This document shows positions 6,855 to 16,059 of a DNA stretch of 64,000 bases, piece after piece (position 1 is the first letter of the stretch; each line of letters opens with the position of its first letter). The DNA is from Glycomyces sp040645615. Lineage in GTDB: Bacteria; Actinomycetota; Actinomycetes; Mycobacteriales; Micromonosporaceae. Position numbers and translations under genes: made by a program. The stretch covers positions 1-64,000 of the forward strand of contig NZ_JBEYYO010000017.1 in NCBI RefSeq assembly GCF_040645615.1. Direction: 5' to 3'. The notes under the pieces were generated by a model. That model was not told the DNA's origin. It saw only the letters and a program-made list of their open reading frames with translations, and ran no database searches.

Positions 6855-8045
6855 ATGTCCGACGCCCCGCCGCTCTCCATCGAGGCCGCCTTCGAACACG
6901 CGGCGTCCCAAGGGTTCGGGCCCAACGCACGCGGCCGCGTCGGCGCCGAGGTCGAATGGCTGGTCTCCAGCCCGACCGACCGGCGCCGCCGGCCCGACCC
7001 CGAGTCGGTGCGGGCGCTGCTCGCGGCCAAGGACGCCTTGCCGCGATGTACCCGGCTCAGCTTCGAGCCCGGTGGCGCGCTCGAACTGAGCACCGAACCC
7101 GAAGCGAGCGTGCGGGAGGCCTTCGACGCGCTGGAGACCGACCGCACCCGCATCGTCCGGGCGCTCGCCTCCGCCGGGCTCGAACTGCTCGGCCTGGGCC
7201 TCGACCCGGTCCGCCTGCCCCGCAGGGTGCTCCGCACCGAGCGCTACCAGGCGATGGAGGAGTTGTTCGACCAGGACGGCCGCGCCGGGCGCTGGATGAT
7301 GGCCAACACCGCCTCCGTCCAGGTCTGCCTCGACACCGGTCCCGACGAGGCCGCGATCGCCGAGCGCTGGACCCTCGCCCACCGCCTCGCGCCCGTGCTC
7401 GTCGCGGCCTTCGCGAACTCCCCGCTGCGCCGCGGCGAACCGAGCCAGTGGCGCTCGACCCGCCAGCACGTATGGGCCGCAATCGATCCCAGCCGATCCC
7501 TGCCCGTGGGCGGCGACCCGCGCGAGGCCTGGGCCCGGTACGCGCTCGACGCCCGCGTGATGGCCCTGCGGGGTCCCGGCCGCTGGACCGTCCCGCGCGG
7601 ACTGACCTTCCGCGACTGGATCGCCTCCGGGACCCTGCGGCCGCCCACACTCGACGACCTCGACTTCCACCTCACGACGCTGTTCCCACCGGTGCGACCG
7701 CGCGGCTCCTACCTCGAACTGCGCATGATCGACTCCCAGCCCGGCCGCGACTGGATCGTGCCCCTCGCGCTCGCCGCCGCGATCTTCGACGACCCGCACG
7801 CGCGCGAGATGGCCCGCGAGGCACTCGAAGCGCTGTGGCACCGCGCATCCGAACGCGAGCTCTACCGCCGCGCCGCCACCGTCGCCCTCGGCGACGAAGC
7901 GCTGGCCCGGGCCACGAAGGCCTGCTTCGACGCCGCCCTCGACGTCCAGACCGACCCCGCCCTCGAAGCCTTGCTCGAACGCTTCACGGCCGCATTCATC
8001 ACCAGGTCCCGGACAAGGGCCGACGACCTGGTCACCGCCCGCTAG
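6855..8045 (+). CDS. egtA: Glutamate-cysteine ligase, EgtA type
   Basis: A 396-residue ATP-dependent ligase of the GCS2/EgtA group, joining glutamate and cysteine to gamma-glutamylcysteine, the sulfur donor in actinobacterial ergothioneine synthesis. Seen in the sequence: GRVGAEVEWLV near the start (metal/glutamate-binding Glu), RLSFEPGGALELSTEP, RWMMANTASVQVCLD, and the closing GSYLELRMIDSQPG segment. All are typical of EgtA. The ATG at 6855 has GGAGG six bases upstream. No egtB, egtC or egtD is adjacent, so other ergothioneine genes must lie elsewhere or the product serves another thiol. The upstream Rrf2-type palindrome links it to sulfur status. Confidence 0.88.
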   Translation: MSDAPPLSIEAAFEHAASQGFGPNARGRVGAEVEWLVSSPTDRRRRPDPESVRALLAAKDALPRCTRLSFEPGGALELSTEPEASVREAFDALETDRTRIVRALASAGLELLGLGLDPVRLPRRVLRTERYQAMEELFDQDGRAGRWMMANTASVQVCLDTGPDEAAIAERWTLAHRLAPVLVAAFANSPLRRGEPSQWRSTRQHVWAAIDPSRSLPVGGDPREAWARYALDARVMALRGPGRWTVPRGLTFRDWIASGTLRPPTLDDLDFHLTTLFPPVRPRGSYLELRMIDSQPGRDWIVPLALAAAIFDDPHAREMAREALEALWHRASERELYRRAATVALGDEALARATKACFDAALDVQTDPALEALLERFTAAFITRSRTRADDLVTAR

Positions 8046-8193
8046 CGGCGGTCGAGCCGTTCGTGTGGGCGAACGAGCGCACGCAGGCGACGCTCCCGAG
8101 CGCGGTCGCGGTCCACATGCGATGCTCGTGCCCGTAGTGGTCGAGCGGCCGACGCGTCCAGTCCTTGCGGCAGTCGGGTGCGCTGGCCCTGAG

Positions 8194-9381
8194 TCAGGCT
8201 CGGCCGTCGAGGAATCTCTCGATCACCGGGGTGGCCGCCCCCTTGGCCACCGCATCGGGTCCCAGGCGCCCGGGAACTATGCGGGCTGTCGCGAAGGGCT
8301 GGCCCAGCGCGTACGACTCGGCGGCGGCCTGGATGTCGGTCAGGCGCCTGCCCGCGAGCATGAGGCCGGCCCAGCCGCCGATCACGATGAGTTCGGGATT
8401 GAACAGGTTGAGCAGGTCGGCCAGGCCCGCGCCGAGGTACTCGATCGTCTCGTCCACGACCGCCACAGCGGCGGGGGAGTCGTCGTCGAGGAGCCGTTCG
8501 AGCGCGGCCTCCTCGCCGCCCTCGGGCAGCGCGACCACGCCCGTGGCCGTCAGGTACCGGTCGAGAATCCCCTCAGCCCCCACATATGCCTCCAGGCACC
8601 CGCGCCCGCCGCAGCGGCAGTGGCGCCCCGCGACCTGCATCGTGGTGTGCCCCCACTCCCCGGCGCTGGAACCGGCCCCGCGGTAGAGCGCGCCCCCCGC
8701 CACGATGCACGAGCCGACCCCCGATCCGATCAAGGCGATCACCGCGTTGTCGGCCCCGTTGCCCGCGCCGAACCACAGTTCGGCCTGGCCGAGCGTCATC
8801 GCGCCGTTCTCGATGTGGACCGGCAGCGGGTCGAGCCGCTCCATGAGCATGCGGCCCAACGGGACCGCGTCCCAACCGAAGGTCTTGGCGTGGATCACGC
8901 CCTCGGGCCCGTACTCGATGATCCCGGGCATCCCCACGCCCACGCCGAGCACCGGCACCCCGTTCGCGGCCGTCAACACCTCCTTGACGCCCGAGACGAT
9001 GTGCTCCACGACCGTGGCCGGGTCGTGGCGGCCCGGGTCGAGCGCGTAGCGGGCCTCGGCGTGCTCGTTGAGTTTGAGGTCGAGCAGCTCGACCCGCACC
9101 TGGGTCTCGCCGACGTCGACGCCCACCACCCGGGCGTGAGCGGGGTCGACCTCCAAGAGGATTTGCGGCCTGCCGCCGTCGGACTCGACCTTCCCCGCCT
9201 CGCGCAGGACCCCGTCGGACAGGAGCTCGGCGGTCACGTTGCTGATGGTGGCGATGCTCAGATTGGTGAGCGGGGCCAGGTCGCGGCGGGTCAGCGGTCC
9301 GTCGAAGTACAGGCGGCGCAGCAGGCGCATGCGGTTGCCGAGCTTGAGGTCCCGCGTGGTCTTGTGCCGGGGGCGTTCCAT
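8194..9381 (-). CDS. ROK-family transcriptional repressor (NagC/XylR type)
   Basis: A 395-residue ROK protein. An N-terminal winged helix (residues about 15-80, LTRRDLAPLTNLSIATISNV) is followed by a sugar-kinase-like domain. That domain holds GVDVGETQVRVELLD, an ATP-binding-like GSGVGSCIVAGG, GEWGHTTM, and the zinc-binding cluster HCRCGGRGCLE. It is divergent from the ABC transporter/GH1 operon starting at 9663, and a nested palindrome lies between them. It most likely represses that operon until a sugar or sugar phosphate binds. The specific inducer is not visible; a beta-glucoside is a reasonable guess from the GH1 gene. Confidence 0.9.
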   Translation of the reverse strand: MERPRHKTTRDLKLGNRMRLLRRLYFDGPLTRRDLAPLTNLSIATISNVTAELLSDGVLREAGKVESDGGRPQILLEVDPAHARVVGVDVGETQVRVELLDLKLNEHAEARYALDPGRHDPATVVEHIVSGVKEVLTAANGVPVLGVGVGMPGIIEYGPEGVIHAKTFGWDAVPLGRMLMERLDPLPVHIENGAMTLGQAELWFGAGNGADNAVIALIGSGVGSCIVAGGALYRGAGSSAGEWGHTTMQVAGRHCRCGGRGCLEAYVGAEGILDRYLTATGVVALPEGGEEAALERLLDDDSPAAVAVVDETIEYLGAGLADLLNLFNPELIVIGGWAGLMLAGRRLTDIQAAAESYALGQPFATARIVPGRLGPDAVAKGAATPVIERFLDGRA

Positions 9382-9457
9382 CTGTTCACCAGTCCGTGTC
9401 GTTATCGGTCCGCGTCCATGCCGTTATGTCGGGGAGATTGACGGCATGAGTCCAACT

Positions 9458-9483
9458 ACTTAATCTAAGTCTTAGTGTTAAGT
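9458..9483. promoter_or_regulatory. Nested palindromic operator in ROK/ABC divergent region
   Basis: Outer arms ACTTAA and TTAAGT enclose an inner palindrome CTAAG-T-CTTAG in an AT-rich island between the divergent ROK repressor and the transporter operon. Two-fold symmetric TTA/TAA-rich sites are typical for ROK repressors. The operator lies about 180 bases before the transporter start and about 76 bases before the repressor start, so it could serve both promoters. Confidence 0.65.
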
Positions 9484-9662
9484 CGTGTACGACTCAGCAA
9501 GCGTACCTCCGGTGCGCTGGCCGGTCGCACCGAACCACACGTCCCGCGGTCTCGATGGGAGCCGCGGGGCCCCGAAACTCGTTGCCACACCACAAAGGAA
9601 CCTTCCAGAAAATCCCTCCCGAGCTGCCGAAGTGCCGGTCCGCTCGTAACAAGGAGCATCCT

Positions 9663-11072
9663 ATGAGGATCACACCTCCCCTCCGCGGTCGCGGCATCGC
9701 CGCCGCCCGCGCCCTCGCGGTGGGCGCAGCCGCCGCGCTGCTCGCCACCGCGTGTCTCGACGGAGGCGGTTCCACCGCGTCCGACCGTGTAGAGATCCGC
9801 TGGTTCGTCGGAATGGGAGCGGGCTCGGACGCCCCGACCATCCCCGCCCAGGAAGCGATCGTCGAGGAGTTCAACGCGAGCCAGGACGAGATCAAACTGG
9901 TCCTGGAGATCGTGGACGCCGACCAGGCCCCGAACATCCTCTCCACCCAGATCGCCACCGGCGACGCCCCGGACATCGTGGGCCCCATGGGCATCCGCGG
10001 ACGCTCCACCTTCCCCGGCGCGTGGCTCGACCTGACGCCGTACATCGAGAAGAACGACTACGACCTCACCGACTTCGACCCGGCGCTGGTCGACTTCTAC
10101 CGCATCGAGGAAGAGGGCCAGATCGGTCTGCCGTTCGCGGTCTTCCCCTCGTTCATGTACGTCAACCTCGACCTCTTCGACGAGGCCGGGCTCGCCTATC
10201 CGCCCCAGGAGTACGGCGCCCCCTACGTCGACGCCGAAGGCACCGAGCGGCCCTGGGACATCGAGACCATGACCGACCTGGCCAAGCAGCTCACCGTGGA
10301 CGCCGAGGGCAACGACGCGACCAGCCCCGACTTCGACGCGAGCAACATCGTCCAGTTCGGCTTCGGCAACATCTTCGCCGACATCCGCGCCCAGTCCACC
10401 CTGTTCGGCGCGGGCAGCTTCGTCGACGCCGAGGGCAACGCGCAGATCCCCGAGGCCTGGGCCGAGGCCCAGCAGTGGTACTACGACGGCATGTGGAAGG
10501 ACCACTTCATCCCGAACGGTCCTTACGGCGACTCCGACATGCTCAACGCCGGTTCCTGGTTCGAGTCGGGCAACCTCGCGATGGGCAACACCCACCTGTG
10601 GTACGCGACCTGCTGCATGGCCGGGTTCGAAGGCAACTGGGACATGGCCGCGGTGCCCTCCTACAACGGCACCACGACCGCGAAGCTCCACGCCGACACG
10701 TTCTCGATCACCAAGAACACCGCGCACCCCGACGAGGCGTTCGACGTGCTCACCTACCTCATCGGCGACGCCGCGCAGGAGCTGACCACCACGTACGGCG
10801 GCATGCCGGCGCGCATCAGCCTCCAGGACGGCTACTTCGACCTCGTGGGCGAGGCCAACTTCGCGGGCCAGGACATCAACTGGGACACCGCCGTCGAGGG
10901 CATGAGCCACGTGGACAACCCCTCGCACGAGGGCGGCATGCCGAACTTCCTCGAATCGGAGGCCGTGCTCGCCGAGTACGCCACCCGCTTCACCCAAGAG
11001 GACGGACTCGACATCGCGGCCGAACTGACCGCGCTGCAAGCGGACCTCCAAGCGGTATTCGACGCCGCCTGA
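9663..11072 (+). CDS. Sugar ABC transporter substrate-binding lipoprotein
   Basis: A 469-residue family 1 extracellular solute-binding protein. A basic N-terminus and hydrophobic segment end at the lipobox LATAC (Cys about residue 31), predicting a membrane-anchored lipoprotein. The body has the bilobal pattern of CUT1 oligosaccharide receptors (GDAPDIVGPMGIRGRS, GQIGLPFAVFPSFMYVN). AAGGAG precedes the ATG by 7 bases. It heads the operon of receptor, two permeases and GH1 enzyme under the ROK operator. As in most CUT1 systems no ATPase gene is present, so a shared MsiK-like ATPase encoded elsewhere is expected. The likely ligand is a beta-glucoside oligosaccharide. Confidence 0.88.
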   Translation: MRITPPLRGRGIAAARALAVGAAAALLATACLDGGGSTASDRVEIRWFVGMGAGSDAPTIPAQEAIVEEFNASQDEIKLVLEIVDADQAPNILSTQIATGDAPDIVGPMGIRGRSTFPGAWLDLTPYIEKNDYDLTDFDPALVDFYRIEEEGQIGLPFAVFPSFMYVNLDLFDEAGLAYPPQEYGAPYVDAEGTERPWDIETMTDLAKQLTVDAEGNDATSPDFDASNIVQFGFGNIFADIRAQSTLFGAGSFVDAEGNAQIPEAWAEAQQWYYDGMWKDHFIPNGPYGDSDMLNAGSWFESGNLAMGNTHLWYATCCMAGFEGNWDMAAVPSYNGTTTAKLHADTFSITKNTAHPDEAFDVLTYLIGDAAQELTTTYGGMPARISLQDGYFDLVGEANFAGQDINWDTAVEGMSHVDNPSHEGGMPNFLESEAVLAEYATRFTQEDGLDIAAELTALQADLQAVFDAA

Positions 11073-11190
11073 GCCCCAGGGCTCAACGATGCGGACCCGC
11101 CTTGACCCGGGTCCGCGCGCCGGGCGGGACTCCCGATCCCGCCCGGCGCCCCTCAGCGTCGAATCCGCCTCGAAAGGAACGCCTACTCCC

Positions 11191-12174
11191 ATGACCGACT
11201 TCACCGATGCGGTGCTCGCCACCGGTCGGAAGCGACGCGGGAAGTCCTCCCGCCCCGCCAGTCCGATGCAGCGCCGCGAAGCCCGCTGGGGCTACGCCTT
11301 CATCAGCCCCTGGATCATCGGCTTCGTCCTGTTCTGGGCCATCCCGATCGGCGCCTCGCTGGTCTTCTCCGTCCTTGACTTCCAGCTCACCGACCCGGGG
11401 GCCACGACCTTCGCGGGCGGCTCCAACTGGGAGCGGGCCCTGTCCGACCCCGACACCTGGACCTCCCTGGCCGCCACGTTCCGCTTCACGGTGCTCTTCT
11501 TGCCCCTGAGCCTCGTGGTCGCGCTCGGCCTGGCCCTGCTCCTGAACTCCAGGCACCTGCGCATGGTCGGCCTGTTCCGGCTCCTGTTCTACATGCCCTC
11601 GATGATCCCGCTGGTCGCGGGCATCCTCATCTGGCAGCAGGTCCTCAACCCCCAGACCGGCTGGGTCAACAAGCTCATCGGCCTGACCGGCGTCAACGCC
11701 ACCGGCGCGGACGGCATCCGCTGGTTCGACAACCCGGTGCTCGTGCTCTTCGCGTTCAGCTTCATCGGCCTGTGGGGCATCGGCAACGCGATGGTCATCA
11801 ACCTCGCCGGGCTCCAGGGCATCCCCACCGAGCTGTACGAGGCCGCCGAGATCGACGGCGCGGGCTGGTGGCGCCGCCTCCGCAGCATCACGCTGCCGCT
11901 CTTGTCCCCGGTCATGTTCTACAACCTGGTGATCGGCTCGGTGCTGATCCTCCAGTACTTCGTGGTCCCGTGGGTCCTCTTCGGCGCCACCGGACGCCCG
12001 CAGGGCGCGAGCCGCTTCATGCTCATCCACTTCTACCAAGAGGCCTTCGTGTTCGGGAACATGGGTTACGGCGCCGCGCTCGCCTGGTTCATCTTCGTCG
12101 TCGTCGCGGTCTTCACGGTGCTCTTGTTCGGCACCTCCCGCTACTGGGTCCACTACGGAACGGAACGCTCGTGA
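11191..12174 (+). CDS. Sugar ABC transporter permease (MalF type)
   Basis: A 327-residue CUT1 permease with six predicted membrane spans. The N-terminus is long and basic (GRKRRGKSSRP), followed by the first span WGYAFISPWIIGFVLFWAIP. The ATPase-docking loop is visible as ELYEAAEIDGAGWWRRLRSI. The ATG at 11191 is preceded by AAAGGA; an in-frame upstream extension reads as non-coding. The stop overlaps the GTG of the next permease. Confidence 0.9.
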   Translation: MTDFTDAVLATGRKRRGKSSRPASPMQRREARWGYAFISPWIIGFVLFWAIPIGASLVFSVLDFQLTDPGATTFAGGSNWERALSDPDTWTSLAATFRFTVLFLPLSLVVALGLALLLNSRHLRMVGLFRLLFYMPSMIPLVAGILIWQQVLNPQTGWVNKLIGLTGVNATGADGIRWFDNPVLVLFAFSFIGLWGIGNAMVINLAGLQGIPTELYEAAEIDGAGWWRRLRSITLPLLSPVMFYNLVIGSVLILQYFVVPWVLFGATGRPQGASRFMLIHFYQEAFVFGNMGYGAALAWFIFVVVAVFTVLLFGTSRYWVHYGTERS

Positions 12175-13256
12175 ACGCGACTCAAGCGAACCCCGAGAAG
12201 CCCGCGCTCACCGAGGCCGCCGTGCGGCGCAAGCGCCGCAACATCCTCCTGGCCGGGTGCACCACCCTGGGCGCGCTCCTGCTCGCGCTCATCTTCCTCA
12301 TGCCGCTGGGCTACGGCGTGGCCACCGCCCTCAAGGACAAGAACGGGGTCTCCGACCCCAACTCGGGCGTGCTGCCGGTGTCGTCCCTGACCTTCGAGTA
12401 CGAAGGCAAGGAACTCGACATCTACACCGTCCCGATGCCCGACGGCGAGACCCGCGAGCTCGCGCTCGTCTCTCCCGGACGCGAGTCGAGCGTCTTCGTC
12501 GACCCCGAGAACCCCGGCGCGGGGACCATCGACTGGGAGGGCCGCTGGCGGACCCTCACGCCGGTCCAGGGACTCGACCCGCAGTGGGGCAACTTCGAGG
12601 AGGCCTGGAACGCGATCTCGTTCCTGCGCATGACCGGCTGGACCATGCTGTACGCCGTCAGCACGGTGATCCTCACGGTGGTCTCGTCGGCGATCGTGGC
12701 CTACGGCTTCGCCCGCTTCAGGTTCCCCGGCCGCGGCGTCCTGTTCGGCGTGCTCATGGTCACGATCCTGCTGCCGCCGGCGGTGACCCTGGTGCCGAAG
12801 TACGCGGTGTTCCTCCAGATGGGCTGGGTCGGCACGTACCTGCCGCTCATCGTCCCGCACCTGTTCGCGAACGCGTTCAACGTGTTCCTGCTCAGGCAGT
12901 ACTTCCTCACGATCCCCAGGGAGCTGGAGGAGGCCGCCCGCATCGACGGGGCCGGTCCGATCCGGACCTTCATCCGGGTCATCGTGCCGCAGGCGTTCCC
13001 GGCCCTGACCGCGGTGAGCCTGTTCCACTTCTTCTACGCCTGGAACGACTTCTTCGAGCCCCTGCTGTACCTGGCCGGGAACCGCGAGATCGTGCCCATC
13101 GGCGTGGGCCTGAGCTACTTCAGCGGCGTGTACAACTCCGAGCCGCACCTCATCCTCGCCGCCGCCCTCCTGGCGCTGGTCCTGCCGGTCGCGATCTTCC
13201 TCGCGGCGCAGCGGGTCTTCGTCAGAGGCATCGTCGTCACCGGCGTGGACAAGTAG
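12171..13256 (+). CDS. Sugar ABC transporter permease (MalG type) with enlarged extracytoplasmic loop
   Basis: A 361-residue CUT1 permease, clearly longer than the usual 270-300. The docking loop ELEEAARIDGAGPIRTFIRV is normal. The extra length lies between the first span (ending MPLGYGVATALKDKNG) and the second. About 65 residues there contain LTFEYEGKELDIYTVPMPDG, a run that looks like a beta-rich insert on the outer face. It starts with GTG overlapping the previous stop (GTGA). The insert may contact the binding protein. Similar enlarged loops are known in some MalF/MalG relatives, but I cannot name this one. Confidence 0.88.
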   Translation: MNATQANPEKPALTEAAVRRKRRNILLAGCTTLGALLLALIFLMPLGYGVATALKDKNGVSDPNSGVLPVSSLTFEYEGKELDIYTVPMPDGETRELALVSPGRESSVFVDPENPGAGTIDWEGRWRTLTPVQGLDPQWGNFEEAWNAISFLRMTGWTMLYAVSTVILTVVSSAIVAYGFARFRFPGRGVLFGVLMVTILLPPAVTLVPKYAVFLQMGWVGTYLPLIVPHLFANAFNVFLLRQYFLTIPRELEEAARIDGAGPIRTFIRVIVPQAFPALTAVSLFHFFYAWNDFFEPLLYLAGNREIVPIGVGLSYFSGVYNSEPHLILAAALLALVLPVAIFLAAQRVFVRGIVVTGVDK

Positions 13257-13328
13257 CGGCGTCGCAAGACCACCGACCGGCACGTGGCCGCACCCCGGCC
13301 GCACAACCACCTCAGCAAGGAGCACACC

Positions 13329-14678
13329 ATGACCACGTCCCCCTTCCCCGAAGGCTTCCTCTGGGGCGCCTCGACCGCGGCGTACCAGATCGAGGGCGCG
13401 GCCGACGAGGGCGGCCGCGGGCCGTCCATCTGGGACACCTTCTCGGCCACCCCCGGGAAGACCCGCGACGGCGACACCGGCGAGGTCGCCTGCGACCACT
13501 ACCACCGCTGGCGCGAGGACTTCGCGATCGCCGAGGACCTGGGCCTGAAGGCCTACCGCATGTCGGTGTCCTGGGCCCGCCTCCAGCCGACCGGCCGCGG
13601 CGACCTCAACCCCGAGGCCGTGGCGTTCTACCGCGAGCTCCTGGCCGACCTGCGCGACAAGGGCATCCGCTCGGCGGTGACCCTCTACCACTGGGACCTG
13701 CCGCAGGTCCTGGAGGACGAGGGCGGGTGGCCGGTGCGCTCGACCGCGGAGTGCTTCGGCGACTACGCCGCCCGCACCGCCGCGGCGCTGGGCGACCTGG
13801 TGGACGAGTGGATCCCGATCAACGAGGCCTGGTGCGCGGCCTTCCTCGGCTACCACGCGGGCGTCCACGCCCCCGGCCGCCAGGACCGCGTGGCCGCGCT
13901 GCGAGCCGCGCACCACCTCAACGTGGGCCACGGCCTCGCCGTCGCCGCGATCCGGAACGCGGTGCCGGGAGCCAAGATCGGCTCGGCGGTCATCATGACC
14001 GACATCGAGGCCGCCAGCGACGAGCCCGCCGACGTGGAGGCCGCGCGCCTGTCCGACGGCTGCGGCAACCGCCTGTTCCTCGACCCGCTGTTCCGCGGCG
14101 AGTACCCCGAGGACATGCTGCACCACTTCGCCCCGACCGGCGCGTTCGACACCGTGCTGCCCGGCGACATGGAGCTGATCGCCTCGCCGCTGGACTTCGT
14201 GGGCGTCAACCACTACCACCGCTTCACCGTGGAGGCCGACCCGTCCGACGAGCACCTCGGGGGCCGCAACCTCCCCCCGCGGGGCCCGGTGACCGGGTTC
14301 GACTGGGAGATCAACCCCGACAGCCTCCGCCGGGTCCTGGAGCGGCTCTCGGCCGACTACACCGACCTGCCGGTGTACATCACCGAGAGCGGCGCCTCCT
14401 TCGAGGACGAGGTCAGCGCGGACGGCTCGGTGAACGACGCCGACCGCGTCGACTACCTCGACGGCTACTTCCGCGCCGCCGGGCGCGCGATCGAGAAGGG
14501 CGTCAACCTCCGCGGCTACTTCGTGTGGTCCCTGCTCGACAACTTCGAATGGGGCGAGGGCTACTCCAAGCGCTTCGGCCTGGTCCACATCGACTACCGG
14601 ACCCAGCGGCGCACCCCCAAGTCCAGCGCCCACTGGTACAAGAACATCATCGCCACCAACGGCGCGGCATTGGGCTGA
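13329..14678 (+). CDS. GH1 beta-glucosidase
   Basis: A 449-residue glycoside hydrolase family 1 enzyme releasing glucose from beta-linked di- or oligosaccharides in the cytoplasm. It opens FPEGFLWGASTAAYQIEGA, the family N-terminal signature. The acid/base glutamate is E166 in WIPINEAWC, and the nucleophile is E353 in VYITESGAS. Both motifs deviate slightly from the common NEP and ITENG. AAGGAG lies 7 bases before the ATG. There is no signal peptide, so it acts on sugars imported by the ABC transporter encoded just upstream, and it is the last gene before a strong hairpin terminator. Confidence 0.92.
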   Translation: MTTSPFPEGFLWGASTAAYQIEGAADEGGRGPSIWDTFSATPGKTRDGDTGEVACDHYHRWREDFAIAEDLGLKAYRMSVSWARLQPTGRGDLNPEAVAFYRELLADLRDKGIRSAVTLYHWDLPQVLEDEGGWPVRSTAECFGDYAARTAAALGDLVDEWIPINEAWCAAFLGYHAGVHAPGRQDRVAALRAAHHLNVGHGLAVAAIRNAVPGAKIGSAVIMTDIEAASDEPADVEAARLSDGCGNRLFLDPLFRGEYPEDMLHHFAPTGAFDTVLPGDMELIASPLDFVGVNHYHRFTVEADPSDEHLGGRNLPPRGPVTGFDWEINPDSLRRVLERLSADYTDLPVYITESGASFEDEVSADGSVNDADRVDYLDGYFRAAGRAIEKGVNLRGYFVWSLLDNFEWGEGYSKRFGLVHIDYRTQRRTPKSSAHWYKNIIATNGAALG

Positions 14679-14684
14679 AACCGA

Positions 14685-14728
14685 GCGCGGGGGCGGGTCC
14701 GGACACCGGTCCGGGCCCGCCCCCGCGC
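14685..14728 (+). terminator. GC-rich hairpin after the GH1 operon
   Basis: A perfect 13-base stem (GCGCGGGGGCGGG with CCCGCCCCCGCGC) whose 18-base interior can itself pair (CCGGAC with GTCCGG). It starts 7 bases after the stop. There is no T tract, as is usual for intrinsic terminators in very GC-rich actinomycetes. Confidence 0.7.
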
Positions 14729-14915
14729 GGTGCGCGTACCCCGTCCATGGCAGCACTCTTGTAACGTGGGTGCACCGGCCCGATCACCGATACGCCCGCT
14801 GACCTGGCTCTCAATCCGTGCAATGCCCGCAAAGGCCCCGAAGGCCGACGGATCGAGCAGGCGGCCCAGGCGCAGCGGCGGCCGGAAACGTACCCGACGA
14901 CAGACAGGACCGCGC

Positions 14916-16034
14916 ATGGGATTCTTCGACGGCATCCGCGGGGAGTTCATCGACATCATCGAGTGGACCGATGATTCCCGCGACACGATGGTCTGGCGAT
15001 TCCCCCGCCACGACAACGAGATCAAGATGGGCGCGCAGCTGGTGGTGCGCGAGTCCCAGTCCGCGGTGTTCATCAACGAGGGCAAGCTCGCCGACGTGTT
15101 CGGCCCCGGCATGTACACCTTGGAGACGCGCAACCTCCCCATCCTCTCGACCCTCAAGGGCTGGAGGCACGGCTTCGACTCCCCGTTCAAAGCCGAGGTC
15201 TACTTCGTCAACACCCGCCAGTTCACCGACTTCAAATGGGGCACGAAGAACCCCGTGCTGGTTCGCGACCCCGAGTTCGGGGCCGTGCGCATCCGCGCGT
15301 TCGGCGCCTATGCGATCCGCGTGACCGACCCGGCGCTGCTGCTGCGCGAGTCCGCGGGCACCGACGCCCACTTCCGCACCGACGAGATCGAGTCGTGGCT
15401 GCGCGAGAAGGTCGTCTCGGCCTTCGCCCCCGCGATCGCCTCGGCCCGAATCCCGGTGCTGGACATGGCGATCCACCAGGACCAGATCGGCCAGCAGCTC
15501 AAGTCGTCGATCTCCGAGCAGCTGGCCCCGCTCGGCATCGAGGTCTCCTCGTTCACCATCTCCAACATCTCCCTCCCCCCGGAGGTCGAGGAGGCGATCG
15601 ACAAGCGCGCCTCCATCGGCGTGATCGGCGACCTGGGCGCGTACACCCAGTTCCAGGCCGCGAACGCGCTGGAGGACGCGGCCAAGAACGGCGGTGGCGC
15701 CGCCGATGCGATGAGCCTTGGCGCGGGCATGGCCGTGGGCAACCAGATGGCCGCGAACATGGCCGCGCAGCAGCAGGCCCCGCAGCAGCCCGCCCAGGCC
15801 GCGGGCCCGCCGCCGCTCCCGGGGACGGCCGCTCCCCAGTGGTACCTCGGTCTCGGCGGCCAGCAGGCCGGGCCGTTCGACGTGCCGGCCCTCCAGCAGA
15901 AGGTCGCCTCAGGCGAGCTCACCCGCGACGTCCTGGCCTGGAAGCAGGGGCAGGCCGCCTGGGCGCCGGCCGGGGAGGTCCCCGAGCTGTCGGGCCTGTT
16001 CGCCATGCTCCCGCCGCCCCTGCCCCCGCAGTAA
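14916..16034 (+). CDS. SPFH/Band-7 domain protein with C-terminal GYF_2 domain
   Basis: A 372-residue protein of the virion-core/SPFH type. The N-terminal SPFH part includes IIEWTDDSRDTMVWRFPR, QLVVRESQSAVFINEGK and FGPGMYTLETRNLP. A Gln/Pro/Ala-rich linker (about 275-315) leads to a C-terminal GYF_2 domain, WYLGLGGQQAGPFDVPALQQ with WAPAGEVPEL. SPFH proteins form membrane-associated rings; GYF_2 domains bind proline-rich or membrane partners. No signal peptide is present. It is followed 25 bases later by a zinc-ribbon membrane protein, a recurrent pairing in bacteria. The cellular role is unknown. Confidence 0.85.
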   Translation: MGFFDGIRGEFIDIIEWTDDSRDTMVWRFPRHDNEIKMGAQLVVRESQSAVFINEGKLADVFGPGMYTLETRNLPILSTLKGWRHGFDSPFKAEVYFVNTRQFTDFKWGTKNPVLVRDPEFGAVRIRAFGAYAIRVTDPALLLRESAGTDAHFRTDEIESWLREKVVSAFAPAIASARIPVLDMAIHQDQIGQQLKSSISEQLAPLGIEVSSFTISNISLPPEVEEAIDKRASIGVIGDLGAYTQFQAANALEDAAKNGGGAADAMSLGAGMAVGNQMAANMAAQQQAPQQPAQAAGPPPLPGTAAPQWYLGLGGQQAGPFDVPALQQKVASGELTRDVLAWKQGQAAWAPAGEVPELSGLFAMLPPPLPPQ

Positions 16035-16059
16035 GCCACCCCTCGAACTGGAGACGCCC

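Noticed and set aside
12153..14756. Very long open frame (867 codons) on the minus strand opposite the permease and GH1 genes
   Set aside because: It is antisense to clearly coding genes, is composed mostly of Arg/Gly/Asp/Val/His and shows no recognisable motif. Such frames are common in 70% GC DNA.
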